Positions 1 to 8,542 of a stretch of DNA of 64,000 nucleotides are shown in pieces (positions within the stretch are counted from its first letter, which is position 1; each line of letters opens with the position of its first letter). Both the position numbers and the translations under genes were made by a program. Where the stretch lies: the NCBI RefSeq assembly GCF_001434095.1, contig NZ_AZDS01000001.1, forward strand, positions 310,001 to 374,000, given 5' to 3'. The notes beneath the pieces are model-generated. The model was given only the letters and a program-made list of their open reading frames with translations. It was not told the origin of the DNA and searched no databases. The stretch comes from Fructilactobacillus fructivorans. GTDB lineage: Bacteria; Bacillota; Bacilli; Lactobacillales; Lactobacillaceae.

Positions 1-980
1 GAAACTTCAGTAGTCTTTCGTTTCTCATCATTAAGGTTCATGGCAGCTGAACGTCCTTGACGTCTAGCGTTAGTAGCTAAGGCAATGATTTGCTTCTTGC
101 CAGTAGGTGCGAAGGTAACTTCGGTTGAATCACCAATGGCGAAGATATCAGGCTGATTGGTACGTTGGTATTCATCAGTCTTGATCATACCCTTTTCATT
201 AAGATCAACTTTTCCTTTAAGCCAATCGGTAGCAGGACGAATTCCAGCTGTTTCAATAATCAAATCAGCATCCCACTGATCGCCATTAGTTGAAATAACT
301 GATGAAACGTTTTCGTCATCGTCACCAACATATTCTTTAACACTTTGGTTAAGTGCTAATTTAACACCATGTTTCTTAAATTCAGCTTCCAAGATCTTAG
401 TGAATTCAGGATCCAGATAAGTAGGAAGAATGGATTTACCAGTATCAACTAAAGTAACGTTCTTACCGGCTTTGGCAAACGATTCAGCTGCTTCAATCCC
501 AATGTATCCACAACCAACAACCGTAACGTTATTGATTCCAGGAGTTACTTCAGCTTCCTTCAACTTGATGGCCCAATCACGTCCACGCATTGCGTAAATG
601 TTACCTAATTCCTTACCAGGAACTGGAAGTTGGAATGGGTTAGCACCAACACTCAAAATTAATTTGTCGTATTTTTCAGTGCTTTCTTTACCATCATTGA
701 CGTTTAAAGCAGTTAATGTATGGGCTTCTGGATCAACATCAGTAATTTCAGTGTTAATGTGAACATTTACACCTAGTTTTTCCATTCCCTCTGGAGTTGC
801 ATAACTTACAGAGTTAACGTTCTTAACAACGTTTTGAAGATATAATTCAATTCCACAAGATAGAAATGATACGAAATCTCCCTTTTCATACCATTCGATG
901 TCAGCATCAGGGAAATCTTTTAAAACTCCTCTAACAGCTTCGAATCCACCATGTGATGATCCAATTACAGCTACTTTCAT
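1..980 (-). CDS. nox: NADH oxidase / CoA-disulfide-reductase-type flavoprotein, 3' truncated by window edge
   Basis: Translation from the ATG at 980 gives an FAD/NAD(P)H-dependent oxidoreductase. The N-terminus has the dinucleotide-binding start MKVAVIGSSHGG. A single cysteine at residue 42 in SFLSCGIE is the redox-active (sulfenic acid) Cys of the NADH oxidase/NADH peroxidase family. A second nucleotide-binding motif (VVGCGYIGIE) sits near residue 155, and the FAD-contacting AIGD motif lies near the visible end. About 326 of the usual roughly 450 residues are visible; the C-terminal dimerisation domain is outside the window. In lactic acid bacteria this family mostly reduces O2 to water and regenerates NAD+, but NADH peroxidase or CoA-disulfide reductase cannot be excluded without the C-terminus. 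The start follows a GAAGGAGGA ribosome site. Confidence 0.88.
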   Translation of the reverse strand, partial: MKVAVIGSSHGGFEAVRGVLKDFPDADIEWYEKGDFVSFLSCGIELYLQNVVKNVNSVSYATPEGMEKLGVNVHINTEITDVDPEAHTLTALNVNDGKESTEKYDKLILSVGANPFQLPVPGKELGNIYAMRGRDWAIKLKEAEVTPGINNVTVVGCGYIGIEAAESFAKAGKNVTLVDTGKSILPTYLDPEFTKILEAEFKKHGVKLALNQSVKEYVGDDDENVSSVISTNGDQWDADLIIETAGIRPATDWLKGKVDLNEKGMIKTDEYQRTNQPDIFAIGDSTEVTFAPTGKKQIIALATNARRQGRSAAMNLNDEKRKTTEV

Positions 981-1079
981 ATCTGCTTCCTCCTTCAATA
1001 TTTAAAATTGTCGTTCTCTATGAACATTTTTATATTACCACGCAATCACCCTTCCGTACCATAAAATGACCCATATTTA

Positions 1080-1092
1080 ACAAATTATTTGT
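1080..1092. repeat. 13-bp palindrome upstream of nox
   Basis: The sequence ACAAATTATTTGT is perfectly self-complementary around one base and lies about 100 bp upstream of the nox start. The identical 13-mer recurs at 16898-16910 over the -35 box of the distal tuf promoter. It could be an operator, but it is AT-rich and may be chance. Confidence 0.4.
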
Positions 1093-1147
1093 ACACAATT
1101 TTATTGAACCACTTGTAAATTAATTAATTAGTAGTACTTAATTTAAA

Positions 1148-1187
1148 ATAAAAAACGTAGACCAACTAAAACCGTCAGTCTACGCTG
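1148..1187 (-). terminator. Intrinsic terminator of the small HTH gene
   Basis: On the minus strand CGTAGAC (1178-1184 side) pairs with GTCTACG (1156-1162 side), followed by a run of T. It lies downstream of the 1303-1515 gene and upstream of nox, so it separates the two leftward units. Confidence 0.7.
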
Positions 1188-1215
1188 TGAAATGTTTTGA
1201 AAATTACCACTAAAT

Positions 1216-1265
1216 GTACTAATACTAATCATCAAGACGAAGCAATCATTATTAGTACGATTAGT
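1216..1265. repeat. Nested inverted repeats downstream of the HTH gene
   Basis: GTACTAATA at 1216-1224 is the exact reverse complement of TATTAGTAC at 1250-1258, and ACTAATC at 1224-1230 that of GATTAGT at 1259-1265. The arms are separated by about 26-28 bases and are not followed by a T-run on either strand, so this is not a simple terminator. Confidence 0.45.
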
Positions 1266-1302
1266 TTTTAAACCGTTATAACTATATGAACAATTAAGGA
1301 AT

Positions 1303-1515
1303 CTAAGAAACCTTAATATTTAGATACTTAAAAATCTGTTTCCTGATTCTTTGTGACTTAGGACTCATCTCACCATGGATTGCACGGTTCAACTCAACTG
1401 GTGAAACATCAACAATTTTCGACATATCTACTTGGGTTAAATCTTTGTTAATCAAAGCAACTTTGATTTTTTTGAAGACCTTTTGCGCGTTACGCTCTAA
1501 TTCAACGTTAGCCAT
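1303..1515 (-). CDS. Small XRE/Cro-like helix-turn-helix protein (70 aa)
   Basis: The start is placed at the ATG at 1515 because GGAGGA lies six bases upstream; a longer reading from 1536 would run through the ribosome site. The 70-residue basic protein has a helix-turn-helix pattern (TQVDMSKIVDVSPVELNRAIHG, about residues 28-49) typical of Cro-type or short XRE proteins, and no other domain. It is transcribed divergently from an S24-type repressor gene across a 280-bp intergenic region, the arrangement of a CI/Cro switch. There are no other phage genes nearby. The exact family is not recognised. It has its own terminator downstream. Confidence 0.72.
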   Translation of the reverse strand: MANVELERNAQKVFKKIKVALINKDLTQVDMSKIVDVSPVELNRAIHGEMSPKSQRIRKQIFKYLNIKVS

Positions 1516-1584
1516 TGTTGACTCCTCCTTTCGCAATTTATTAATTAAGTTATTGACTATGTCTATCCTTTGGAATAAAATGAA

Positions 1585-1613
1585 ATTATACTAAAAACAA
1601 TGGAATGCCATTA
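1585..1613 (-). promoter_or_regulatory. Probable promoter of the Cro-like gene with overlapping palindrome
   Basis: A perfect TATAAT (minus strand, 1585-1590) lies about 70 bp upstream of the start at 1515. The -35 position (1608-1613, TAATGG) is poor. A small palindrome (AATGG-N4-CCATT, 1599-1612) and the first of three related operator-like sites (1612-1623) fall on this -35 region, which fits a repressed or activated promoter. Confidence 0.5.
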
Positions 1614-1706
1614 AACTATTTTCTTCGAGGGAACTAGTTTAGATGCCTTTGTCATTGAGATTATTATTTTGGATTGACTGATCAATTACTTAACTAAACT
1701 AATTAT
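1612..1706. promoter_or_regulatory. Three operator-like sites in the divergent repressor intergenic region
   Basis: Three sites resemble the palindrome TAAACTAGTTTA: TAAACTATTTTC at 1612-1623, GGAACTAGTTTA at 1630-1641 and TAAACTAATTAT at 1695-1706. The first abuts the -35 of the leftward promoter and the last lies in the spacer of the rightward promoter. This is the layout expected of operators bound by the flanking HTH repressors. Binding is inferred only. Confidence 0.42.
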
Positions 1707-1718
1707 CAATCATATAAA
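1690..1718 (+). promoter_or_regulatory. Probable promoter of the S24 repressor gene
   Basis: TTAACT (1690-1695) and TATAAA (1713-1718) are separated by 17 bp, about 80 bp upstream of the proposed TTG start. An operator-like site (1695-1706) lies inside the spacer, consistent with autoregulation. Confidence 0.4.
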
Positions 1719-1795
1719 ATAAAATGTCAATGATTTTCTCTATTATTTGAAATAATTTATTGGACCAACCATTTCAGTACAAAGGAGAAACAATT

Positions 1796-2419
1796 TTGAC
1801 AACAATTGAACGAATTAAGCGCCTTGCGAGAATGCGGGGATGGTCACTTCAGTTAGTGGCACAGAAAGCCGGAATCGGGATCAACAATATTTATACATGG
1901 AACAAGAAAACACCGAGCACTAAGAGTTTAGATAAAGTGGCTAAGGTCCTTGGGGTTTCAATTGACTATCTATTGGGGAACACTGATAAACTGAACTATC
2001 CAAATGATAATAAAGACAAATCAAAAGTTAATGAAGCTGTTGATCTTCCTATCCTTGGTAGTATTGCTTGTGGGAAACCTATTTTTGCGGAACAAAACGT
2101 CACAGGATACTTTCCTACCCTAAAAAACGATCTTCCAAGTGGGGATAATTTCTGGCTTAAATGTGACGGGGATTCAATGGACCCTACCATTAAAAATGGT
2201 GCTTACGTCCTAATCCATTACCAACCAGAAGTTGAAAATGGAGACATTGCAGCCGTCTTACTAAATGACGATGAGGATGCCACCCTTAAACGGATTAGTA
2301 CCCAAAAAGATCAGACTGTCTTAATTCCAGATAACAAGCAATATCCACCAATTATCTTGAACAAAGATAATCCGGGAAAGATTATTGGAAAAGCAATTCG
2401 CATGCAATCGGAACTATAA
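1796..2419 (+). CDS. HTH/S24-peptidase repressor (CI-, LexA- or HdiR-like)
   Basis: The protein has an N-terminal XRE helix-turn-helix (residues about 5-62) and a C-terminal S24 self-cleaving peptidase domain (about 85-205). The catalytic pair is visible: Ser127 in GDSM and Lys165 in ATLKR. The probable autocleavage site is Cys92-Gly93 in SIACGKP, the Cys-Gly type known from phage P22 c2 repressor. Such repressors inactivate themselves when RecA is activated by DNA damage; HdiR of Lactococcus is a chromosomal example. The start is taken as the TTG at 1796 because AAAGGAG lies eight bases upstream; an in-frame TTG at 1760 would place that ribosome site inside the coding region. It is an orphan, with no phage genes in the window, and is divergent from a Cro-like gene. 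Confidence 0.85.
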   Translation: MTTIERIKRLARMRGWSLQLVAQKAGIGINNIYTWNKKTPSTKSLDKVAKVLGVSIDYLLGNTDKLNYPNDNKDKSKVNEAVDLPILGSIACGKPIFAEQNVTGYFPTLKNDLPSGDNFWLKCDGDSMDPTIKNGAYVLIHYQPEVENGDIAAVLLNDDEDATLKRISTQKDQTVLIPDNKQYPPIILNKDNPGKIIGKAIRMQSEL

Positions 2420-2434
2420 AAATATTTAATTAAA

Positions 2435-2470
2435 AGGGAATTCCATTCAACGGAATTCCCTCTTTTTATT
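2435..2470. terminator. Bidirectional intrinsic terminator
   Basis: AGGGAATTCC (2435-2444) and GGAATTCCCT (2452-2461) form a perfect 10-bp stem with a seven-base loop and T-rich flanks on both strands. It serves the convergent S24 repressor and esterase genes. Confidence 0.85.
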
Positions 2471-2495
2471 TAATGAAATGAAGCAATCCGATCAC

Positions 2496-3614
2496 TCAAT
2501 TTTCAAATGTCCAGGCGCTCATTTGCCTACAAACATCCTCGGATTGTGGCACAATGCCGAATTTATCTAAAAATCCATGCATCATACCTTCGTAACGTAT
2601 CAATTGAACATCATTATGAAAAACTGCTAGTTTATTAGCAAATTCGTCATCTTGGCTTTTCAAGCAATCATATCCGGCAGTAACAATTAACGTACGTGGC
2701 ATTTGTTTTAATTCACTAGTAGCCATGTTAATTGGTGAAATTAATGTTTCACTCATCGAATGTGGTTCAGAATAAACCCTTCCCAAATAACCCAAAGCTT
2801 GAATATTCCCACTGTCCATATCATTAATTAATTTCTGTTGTGATTTTGGTAAATCTGACAAATTTTGATAACTAGGTGCCGAGTCATTTTGCACCATCGG
2901 ATAAATTGGAACTATTCCTTTAACTAAATGAGTGTCCTTCTGTAAATCTAGGTAAGCCATCTCAATTGCAATATTTCCACCGGCACTATCACCAGCAACA
3001 TATAAATGATTAAGATCGATTCCCAGTTTTTCCGCATTATCACGAGCAAATTTAACCCCTTGCCAGCAATCTGCCAATAAATCATCAGCATTTACTTCAG
3101 GAGCTAAACGATAGTCAACATTAATAACCGTACCACCGATTAATTCTGCTAATTTACGACAAAAATTACGCGATACCGCGGGACCATTTCCAACAAAATC
3201 ACCACCATGATAGTAAATAAAACATGGCTTCTTGACAGTGGGTCGCTTGAAAAATTGGCTCACTTGTAAAATCACATTGCCTAGGTCAACGTCTTTAGTA
3301 GTGACATTATATGCCATATCCACATTTGGCGTGCCCATTCCCTTACGAAAAGCTATCGCTTGTCTTTCGGCATCGGTTTTTGGTGTAAATTTCAATCGCT
3401 TAGTAACGGTGCTTGATTCAGAACTTAAACTGCTATTTTCTTCATGATCTCTAAGAACCACATCATCCAAACCCTCTTGTTTAGATGATGGCTTTACACA
3501 AATTAATAAATTACTGTTGTTACGATGAAACTCACTTATACCATAAACATGTGAAATTTGATTTAACCGCTTATAATATCGTGACATTGATGGGGTCCAT
3601 AAAGTATTAGTCAT
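2496..3614 (-). CDS. Alpha/beta hydrolase (HSL/GDXG esterase family)
   Basis: This 372-residue protein is a hormone-sensitive-lipase-type carboxylesterase. The oxyanion-hole motif HGGDF is at residues 136-140, the nucleophile Ser210 sits in GDSAGG, and the likely Asp and His of the triad are Asp316 in GYD and His346 in MMHGF. The domain occupies roughly residues 125-370. The first 120 residues are less conserved and contain a Ser-rich stretch (about 60-70). There is no signal peptide, so the enzyme is probably cytoplasmic. The substrate is unknown; short-chain acyl esters are usual for the family. It stands alone between two terminators. Its ribosome site (AAGAAG) is weak, so the start is less certain than the family call. 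Confidence 0.85.
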   Translation of the reverse strand: MTNTLWTPSMSRYYKRLNQISHVYGISEFHRNNSNLLICVKPSSKQEGLDDVVLRDHEENSSLSSESSTVTKRLKFTPKTDAERQAIAFRKGMGTPNVDMAYNVTTKDVDLGNVILQVSQFFKRPTVKKPCFIYYHGGDFVGNGPAVSRNFCRKLAELIGGTVINVDYRLAPEVNADDLLADCWQGVKFARDNAEKLGIDLNHLYVAGDSAGGNIAIEMAYLDLQKDTHLVKGIVPIYPMVQNDSAPSYQNLSDLPKSQQKLINDMDSGNIQALGYLGRVYSEPHSMSETLISPINMATSELKQMPRTLIVTAGYDCLKSQDDEFANKLAVFHNDVQLIRYEGMMHGFLDKFGIVPQSEDVCRQMSAWTFEN

Positions 3615-3691
3615 GATCTATCACTTCTTTATCTTATTTACATAAGAATACCATTTTATGTGACAAAATAATTGATCAATCATCTCACAAA

Positions 3692-3727
3692 ATAAAAAGT
3701 CCTACCGCCTATTTAAGACAGTAAGAC
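3692..3727 (-). terminator. Terminator of tRNA-Ser
   Basis: On the minus strand an 11-bp stem with wobble pairs (GTCTTAC...GTAGGAC plus four inner pairs) and a seven-base loop is followed by TTTTT. It lies about 55 bases past the tRNA 3' end. Confidence 0.75.
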
Positions 3728-3780
3728 CAAACATCTACATTACCAACTAATATCTTGATAACGAATTATCCATATAAGTA

Positions 3781-3869
3781 AGGCGAGTACAGGATTTGAA
3801 CCTGCGCGCCGGCTATAAACCGGTTCGCCGGATTTCGAGTCCGGTGCATTACCACTCTGCCAACTCGCC
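3781..3869 (-). tRNA. tRNA-Ser(CGA)
   Basis: The minus strand folds into a class II tRNA. The seven-bp acceptor stem is GGCGAGT/ACTCGCC, the anticodon stem is CCGGA/TCCGG around loop CTCGAAA (anticodon CGA, reading UCG), there is a long variable arm, and the T arm carries GTTCAAATC. The length with discriminator is 89 nt. CCA is not encoded. The base after the acceptor stem reads U rather than the G usual at position 73 of bacterial tRNA-Ser. Confidence 0.95.
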
Positions 3870-3886
3870 ATAACTAACACTACTCA

Positions 3887-3915
3887 AGTATAATCGTAAA
3901 AAGTACAACAATCAA
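3887..3915 (-). promoter_or_regulatory. Promoter of tRNA-Ser
   Basis: TTGATT (3910-3915) and TATACT (3887-3892) on the minus strand are exactly 17 bp apart and 18 bp upstream of the tRNA. The -35 box begins only about 20 bp after the apt stop, and no apt terminator is seen in between. Confidence 0.75.
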
Positions 3916-3934
3916 CACGAGTAGTGCCCTTAAT

Positions 3935-4456
3935 TTAATTATATTTAATGAGACTCAGAATATCGTAATCCTTAATTTTGTCGCGACCCTTTAGGTCCAT
4001 CAACTCAACAATAAAGGCCGTTCCAACCACAATTCCACCAAGATCTTTCACTAACTCAATGGTTGCTTCAATGGTTCCACCAGTAGCTAACAAGTCATCA
4101 GTCACTAAGACCCGTTGCCCAGGTTTAATGGCGTCTTCATGCAAATAAAGGGATGACTGTCCGTATTCTAGTCCATATGTAGCTTTAACCGTCTTGCCTG
4201 GCAACTTCCCCTTTTTTCTTGCGGGAGCGAAACCAATCCCAAGTTCATATGCAACCGGACATCCAACAATAAAGCCACGAGCTTCAGGACCAACAATCAT
4301 GTCAACATTTTTTCCCTTAGCATAGTTAACAATCTCGTCAGTTGCTTGGCGATATGCTTCTCCATCTTCTAGTAACGGCGAAATATCACGAAAAGTCACT
4401 CCTGGTTCTGGAAAATTAGGATAACTTGCTACATAATCTTTTAAATTAAGAGCCAT
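3935..4456 (-). CDS. apt: Adenine phosphoribosyltransferase
   Basis: This 173-residue protein matches the usual APRT length and salvages adenine: adenine + PRPP gives AMP + pyrophosphate in the cytoplasm. The PRPP-binding motif [13 protein letters not shown] lies around residues 116-128, and the family sequences [11 protein letters not shown] near the N-terminus and GPEARGF in the middle are present. The ribosome site AGGAAG precedes the ATG at 4456. It follows recJ by 23 bases; recJ-apt is a common Firmicutes gene pair. The unit probably starts at the rnz promoter and runs rnz-lapA-recJ-apt. Confidence 0.97.
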   Translation of the reverse strand: MALNLKDYVASYPNFPEPGVTFRDISPLLEDGEAYRQATDEIVNYAKGKNVDMIVGPEARGFIVGCPVAYELGIGFAPARKKGKLPGKTVKATYGLEYGQSSLYLHEDAIKPGQRVLVTDDLLATGGTIEATIELVKDLGGIVVGTAFIVELMDLKGRDKIKDYDILSLIKYN

Positions 4457-4479
4457 AAAAAATACTTCCTTTCTTATTA

Positions 4480-6795
4480 TCAGTTCCCAATCCCATTAAC
4501 AATTTTAACCAAATCACTTGGAGAAACATTGAAAAGGGCATCCTCCACCTTTAACTGTTCTTCACGCAATTGATAGGTAGGAGAAGTTGACAAATTCTGT
4601 TTGTCTGGGTTACTGATCCCATTCAAAATCCCGTTTTGAATGGTAATAAAACCAAGTTCATTAAAAACCTGTAGCATAAACACAAGAACATTCGCAGGAA
4701 CCTGCAGATGTTGGGCCACAGATCTAATATTATCAGAAATCTTCACATTTTTATTAGTTTCAACGAACTTAAATAGTTTAGCATACTGAGAACGTTCTGG
4801 CATCCCTAAAGACAAAATATGATTCTTTTTATATAAATATAGGATAATCTTAGGGTTTTTAAGGTGATTAACTAATTTTTTGAATTCATCCAATGTCTCA
4901 GGACAATCAACAATATAAACTGCCCCATCGCTAATATCTTTGTTGACATTAGATGCTAGAAGAGCTTGAGAATGAGGACCCACATAGGTTTTTAATTGCT
5001 GGTACAATTTCGAGTTAAAGAAAATATACGTCCCGTCATTTGCAAACATGGACGTGGTTAATCTGGTAGTCCTTTTATCCAGTACCACCGTTCCATCTAC
5101 CTTAAGATCATCAACCATCAACTGAATGTTAGTATGGCCCTTCCATTCATTTTCATTTAAGGTCCCAGCAACATTTACATTAGCGGATAATGAAGATACT
5201 TCTGAAGCGGTCTCTCCCATTCCAAAATCAATGGCAGGAATTCGAGAGTGCTCTCCTACCAACTGAAATTTAAGGTGATCTTGCGATTTACCAATGGCTT
5301 GGACATTTGTTAACGTAACGGGTTCAACATCGAATCTGGGACATTCATTATCAGTACCAAATGGACTGAGAGTTTGAATCTGTTGAAATAACTTTTGATC
5401 AATCTCATCCAGTGTAACTTTAAAATCAATTTTAAGAGTTGGTTTCTGTGTCAAATCAACCTGTTGGTTAGCTGCTGATTGTTCAAACTGCTTAGCCAAC
5501 TTATCAAGGTTAGCAGCCGGAACCGTCAATCCAACGGCCATGGCATGTCCACCAAACGCATCCATTAGATCACGCTCACCATCTAAAGCTTCAAAAAGAT
5601 CAAATCCCTTTACACTTCGCCCAGAACCCTTGGCCGTCTGATTCTTATCATCAATACTAACTACCACAGTTGGTTTATGAAATTTATCCTTAACCCGACT
5701 AGCAGCAATTCCTAACACCCCAGTATGCCAATTTTTACCTACAATTAGGAGGGTTTCTCGGTCACGATTTTTAGGTAAACTAGCCTGTTCAATCGCCTCA
5801 TCGGTAATCGAACTAACCAATAACTTTCTTTGATCATTCTTCTTTTCGGTTTTCTTGGCTAATTCATTGGCTTGGTCATCATCAACCGTTGTCAACAAGT
5901 CAACGCCCATATTAGCATCGCCCATTCTCCCAAGAGCATTTAGTCGTGGGGCAATATTAAAACCAATGTCTTGTTCATCAACTTGATCTAGATCAATTCC
6001 AGCTCTTTTAATTAATGCTTTTAATCCTGGTCGAACCGTTAAATGAATCACATTTAAGCCAAACTGAACAAGTGCTCGATTCTCACCTGTAAGGGACACC
6101 AAATCAGCCACGGTTCCAATTGCAGCTAGATCTAGCTTATCTTGCGGGATCTCATCCATCAGTGCCGTAGCAAGCTTAAAGGCAACCCCTGCACCAGATA
6201 AGTACTGAAATGGATAAGTGGGCTTCCCTAACTGAGCATGCACAATGGCATATGCATTTGGCAACTTTTGAGGTAATTCATGATGATCCGTAATAATTAC
6301 GTTGCAGTCTAATTTGTTGGCCTCTTCAATCGCATCAAAACCAGCAACTCCATTATCAACAGTTACAATCAAAGAAGTTCCACTATCAATTATTTTTTGA
6401 AAGGCTTTAATGTTTGGACCATAGCCATCTTTAAAACGATTGGGAATGTAGTACCGCACATCTGCTCCCATCTCTACCAATGTCTCATAAAGAATAGACG
6501 TACTAGTCAGGCCATCGGCATCATAATCGCCATAAACGGTAATTTGTTCGCCCTTTTCAATCGCAGTGTCAATTCGATCAACCGCTTTTTGCATATCATG
6601 CATTAAAAATGGATCATTTAAATCGGATGTATCGGGATTTAAGTAGTGCTTAATCTTATCAGCATCATCATAGCCACGTTCAAACATCAACTTAACGACC
6701 AATGGTTCCAGACCCAATTCACTTGCTAACTGATTAACAGCATCGCCATTAATATTATTTTGTTTTAACTTCCAATTATACTTTGAAGAAAGCAA
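4480..6795 (-). CDS. recJ: Single-stranded-DNA-specific 5'-3' exonuclease RecJ
   Basis: The 771-residue protein contains the DHH phosphoesterase motifs [10 protein letters not shown] (motif I, near residue 82) and TDHHE (motif III), and the DHHA1 motif [15 protein letters not shown]. These are followed by an OB-type nucleic-acid-binding region and a C-terminal RecJ_C extension of about 200 residues, as in Bacillus RecJ. The enzyme degrades ssDNA with Mn2+ or Mg2+ and works in recombination, base excision and mismatch repair. It lies between lapA and apt with short gaps. The metal-binding aspartates and histidines look intact, so an active enzyme is expected. Confidence 0.96.
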   Translation of the reverse strand: MLSSKYNWKLKQNNINGDAVNQLASELGLEPLVVKLMFERGYDDADKIKHYLNPDTSDLNDPFLMHDMQKAVDRIDTAIEKGEQITVYGDYDADGLTSTSILYETLVEMGADVRYYIPNRFKDGYGPNIKAFQKIIDSGTSLIVTVDNGVAGFDAIEEANKLDCNVIITDHHELPQKLPNAYAIVHAQLGKPTYPFQYLSGAGVAFKLATALMDEIPQDKLDLAAIGTVADLVSLTGENRALVQFGLNVIHLTVRPGLKALIKRAGIDLDQVDEQDIGFNIAPRLNALGRMGDANMGVDLLTTVDDDQANELAKKTEKKNDQRKLLVSSITDEAIEQASLPKNRDRETLLIVGKNWHTGVLGIAASRVKDKFHKPTVVVSIDDKNQTAKGSGRSVKGFDLFEALDGERDLMDAFGGHAMAVGLTVPAANLDKLAKQFEQSAANQQVDLTQKPTLKIDFKVTLDEIDQKLFQQIQTLSPFGTDNECPRFDVEPVTLTNVQAIGKSQDHLKFQLVGEHSRIPAIDFGMGETASEVSSLSANVNVAGTLNENEWKGHTNIQLMVDDLKVDGTVVLDKRTTRLTTSMFANDGTYIFFNSKLYQQLKTYVGPHSQALLASNVNKDISDGAVYIVDCPETLDEFKKLVNHLKNPKIILYLYKKNHILSLGMPERSQYAKLFKFVETNKNVKISDNIRSVAQHLQVPANVLVFMLQVFNELGFITIQNGILNGISNPDKQNLSTSPTYQLREEQLKVEDALFNVSPSDLVKIVNGIGN

Positions 6796-6813
6796 ATAAG
6801 GATCCTCTTTTCA

Positions 6814-7212
6814 CTATTTTTCGTCGTCTTTTTGTTGTTTATTAATTACATCTTCTACGTTGCGATTATCTTGATTAACTTTTTGTTTACTAATTGAATT
6901 CTTAAGTTGCATTTGCAGTGAATCAACTTGCTTGTTCAGATCAGTAACCTGATCCTTTAATCCGTCAATGACTTTTTGTGAATTACGGCTCTCTTTCTTC
7001 CGTTGAGATCCATTTTTAAACGAACTAATCATTGATAGCAGGAACATAATTAATGCCCCAATTAATAAAGTTAGTAGGAGTACAAGAATTAAAGGCATTT
7101 TAACCGTAGTAAAACCAAAATTAATTTCAGCACTTGACATGTTCAATAGAACAAAAATAGCCACAATTACAATCAAAACCATGCTTAGAATCATTGAAAT
7201 TTGCTTTTTCAT
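6814..7212 (-). CDS. LapA-like membrane protein with coiled coil
   Basis: The 132-residue protein has two hydrophobic segments (about residues 6-25 and 38-62), the hairpin seen in the LapA/DUF1049 family. A basic linker and a cytoplasmic Lys/Gln/Asn-rich coiled-coil tail (about 85-125) follow. In E. coli LapA acts with LapB in envelope lipid homeostasis, but the Firmicutes homologues are uncharacterised, so only membrane location is claimed. The start codon overlaps the rnz stop by four bases (ATGA), implying translational coupling. Confidence 0.72.
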   Translation of the reverse strand: MKKQISMILSMVLIVIVAIFVLLNMSSAEINFGFTTVKMPLILVLLLTLLIGALIMFLLSMISSFKNGSQRKKESRNSQKVIDGLKDQVTDLNKQVDSLQMQLKNSISKQKVNQDNRNVEDVINKQQKDDEK

Positions 7213-8156
7213 TTTGTACTCTCCTCTCCCTTATCAAAGGGAATATCAATAAAATCAAAGTCTTTAACTACCTTAGTATTTGGAAAAATCTGTTGTGCCT
7301 GTTTCTGTAATTCATGTGCCATCTTAGCAGTATATCTTGCCGAGATATGGGTTAATAGTAACCGCTTCACGTTCGCTTCTTTGGCCGTATTAGCAGCCTG
7401 AATATTAGTAGAGTGATAATAGTTATGGGCTAATTTAGCTTCACCCTTTCCAAAAGTGCTTTCGTGGACTAAAACATCTGCATCTTGAGCTAATTCATTA
7501 ATGGTATCAACTTTTCTTGTATCTCCCAGAATAGTAATAATTCTTCCCTTCTGAGCTTTCCCAATATAGTCGTTCCCATTGATGATTCTCCCATCATTAA
7601 GCTGTATGGTTTTTCCCTGCTTAAGTTGGCCATACAATGGTCCTGCTGGGATATTGTTTTCACGAAGTTTATTAACAAGCAACTCGCCGGGATGGTCATG
7701 TTCAACAATTCGAAATCCCCAACTTTGAACTTGATGATCAAGTTTTTCAGCATAAACCGTGAATTTTCTACCCTCAAAAATTTTGCCAGGCTGACCTAGT
7801 TCAACGTATTTTATTCTATACCCTAACTTAGTCTGAGTCACTTGCAAACTAGTCTGAACGTAGTTTTTAATCCCATGAGGTCCATAAATGGTCACTGGAT
7901 CATCGCCACCTTGAAATGAACGACTTGATAACAATCCTGGTAGACCATAAATATGGTCCCCATGAAGATGGGTAATAAAGATTTTATTGATTTTACGTGG
8001 CTTTAAGGTTGATCGCAAAATTTGTTGCTGGGTTCCTTCACCAGCATCAAACAACCATACGGAATTAATCTCATCTAATAACCTTAAAGCGACACTGGAT
8101 ACGTTGCGAAACTTACCAGGAACTCCAGCACCAGTTCCAAAAAACTCTAATTGCAT
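7209..8156 (-). CDS. rnz: Ribonuclease Z (tRNA 3' endonuclease)
   Basis: The 315-residue metallo-beta-lactamase-fold protein has the metal-binding motif [12 protein letters not shown] near residue 63 and further family motifs GDT (about residue 212) and a C-terminal HISARY segment. RNase Z removes 3' trailers from tRNA precursors lacking encoded CCA; the tRNA-Ser in this window is such a tRNA. It is the first gene of the rnz-lapA-recJ-apt unit, and lapA overlaps its stop. Length and motifs match functional bacterial RNase Z. Confidence 0.96.
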   Translation of the reverse strand: MQLEFFGTGAGVPGKFRNVSSVALRLLDEINSVWLFDAGEGTQQQILRSTLKPRKINKIFITHLHGDHIYGLPGLLSSRSFQGGDDPVTIYGPHGIKNYVQTSLQVTQTKLGYRIKYVELGQPGKIFEGRKFTVYAEKLDHQVQSWGFRIVEHDHPGELLVNKLRENNIPAGPLYGQLKQGKTIQLNDGRIINGNDYIGKAQKGRIITILGDTRKVDTINELAQDADVLVHESTFGKGEAKLAHNYYHSTNIQAANTAKEANVKRLLLTHISARYTAKMAHELQKQAQQIFPNTKVVKDFDFIDIPFDKGEESTK

Positions 8157-8186
8157 ATTCTATCGTTCCTTTTTGACACTCAAATT

Positions 8187-8236
8187 TTTACACTCGTGAA
8201 GAACTACCATATAATTGTAGCATATCACATTGGCAA
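8187..8236. promoter_or_regulatory. Overlapping divergent promoters of rnz and a hypothetical gene
   Basis: Rightward: TTTACA (8187-8192), 17 bp, TATAAT (8210-8215). Leftward: TTGCCA (8231-8236), 17 bp, TATATG (8208-8213). The two -10 boxes overlap, so one polymerase should exclude the other. Confidence 0.6.
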
Positions 8237-8263
8237 TAATAAGCTGAAATCTAGGTGACTATT

Positions 8264-8542
8264 TTGAGATTAAACGAATTCTACGTTTCATCAGAAGATT
8301 TAAGTAACTCATATAAGATCTACGTTGAGATTAACAAAGATATTTTCCCAATTTTTGATATTGAATTTTCTGACCAAAAAATACTACTAGTACCAAATAA
8401 ATATAAGCATCCCTTAACATTAAGTCAATTTAACACAAGAACCAGTCAATTAGATGATCATTTATCCTTATTCTGTAAAACCAATGAAATTCCAAAACTA
8501 TTTGGCTATCGTTTAAAAAATGATCAATTGATATTTGGATAA
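8264..8542 (+). CDS. Hypothetical protein (about 92 aa)
   Basis: No family is recognised. The product is a small, acidic, soluble-looking protein without a signal peptide, membrane segment or cysteine cluster; its pattern of alternating hydrophobics suggests a mostly beta fold. AGGTGA at 8253-8258 points to the TTG at 8264 as the start, but the GTG at 8255 is in frame and possible, giving 95 residues. A strong promoter (TTTACA-17-TATAAT) and a clean terminator directly after the stop support a real, separately transcribed gene. It is the only plus-strand gene in the neighbourhood, head-to-head with rnz. Confidence 0.65.
   Translation: MRLNEFYVSSEDLSNSYKIYVEINKDIFPIFDIEFSDQKILLVPNKYKHPLTLSQFNTRTSQLDDHLSLFCKTNEIPKLFGYRLKNDQLIFG

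Larger units (their letters stand above)
981..1302. other. 322-bp intergenic region between nox and the Cro-like gene
   Basis: This stretch holds no credible ORF. Reading left to right it contains the nox leader, a 13-bp palindrome (1080-1092), the terminator of the small HTH gene (1148-1187), and nested inverted repeats at 1216-1265. No convincing nox promoter with both hexamers at 17-bp spacing was found. Confidence 0.6.

Noticed and set aside
1303-2419. Prophage remnant
   Set aside because: No integrase, structural, lysis or replication gene and no attachment repeat were seen; only the repressor pair suggests phage ancestry.
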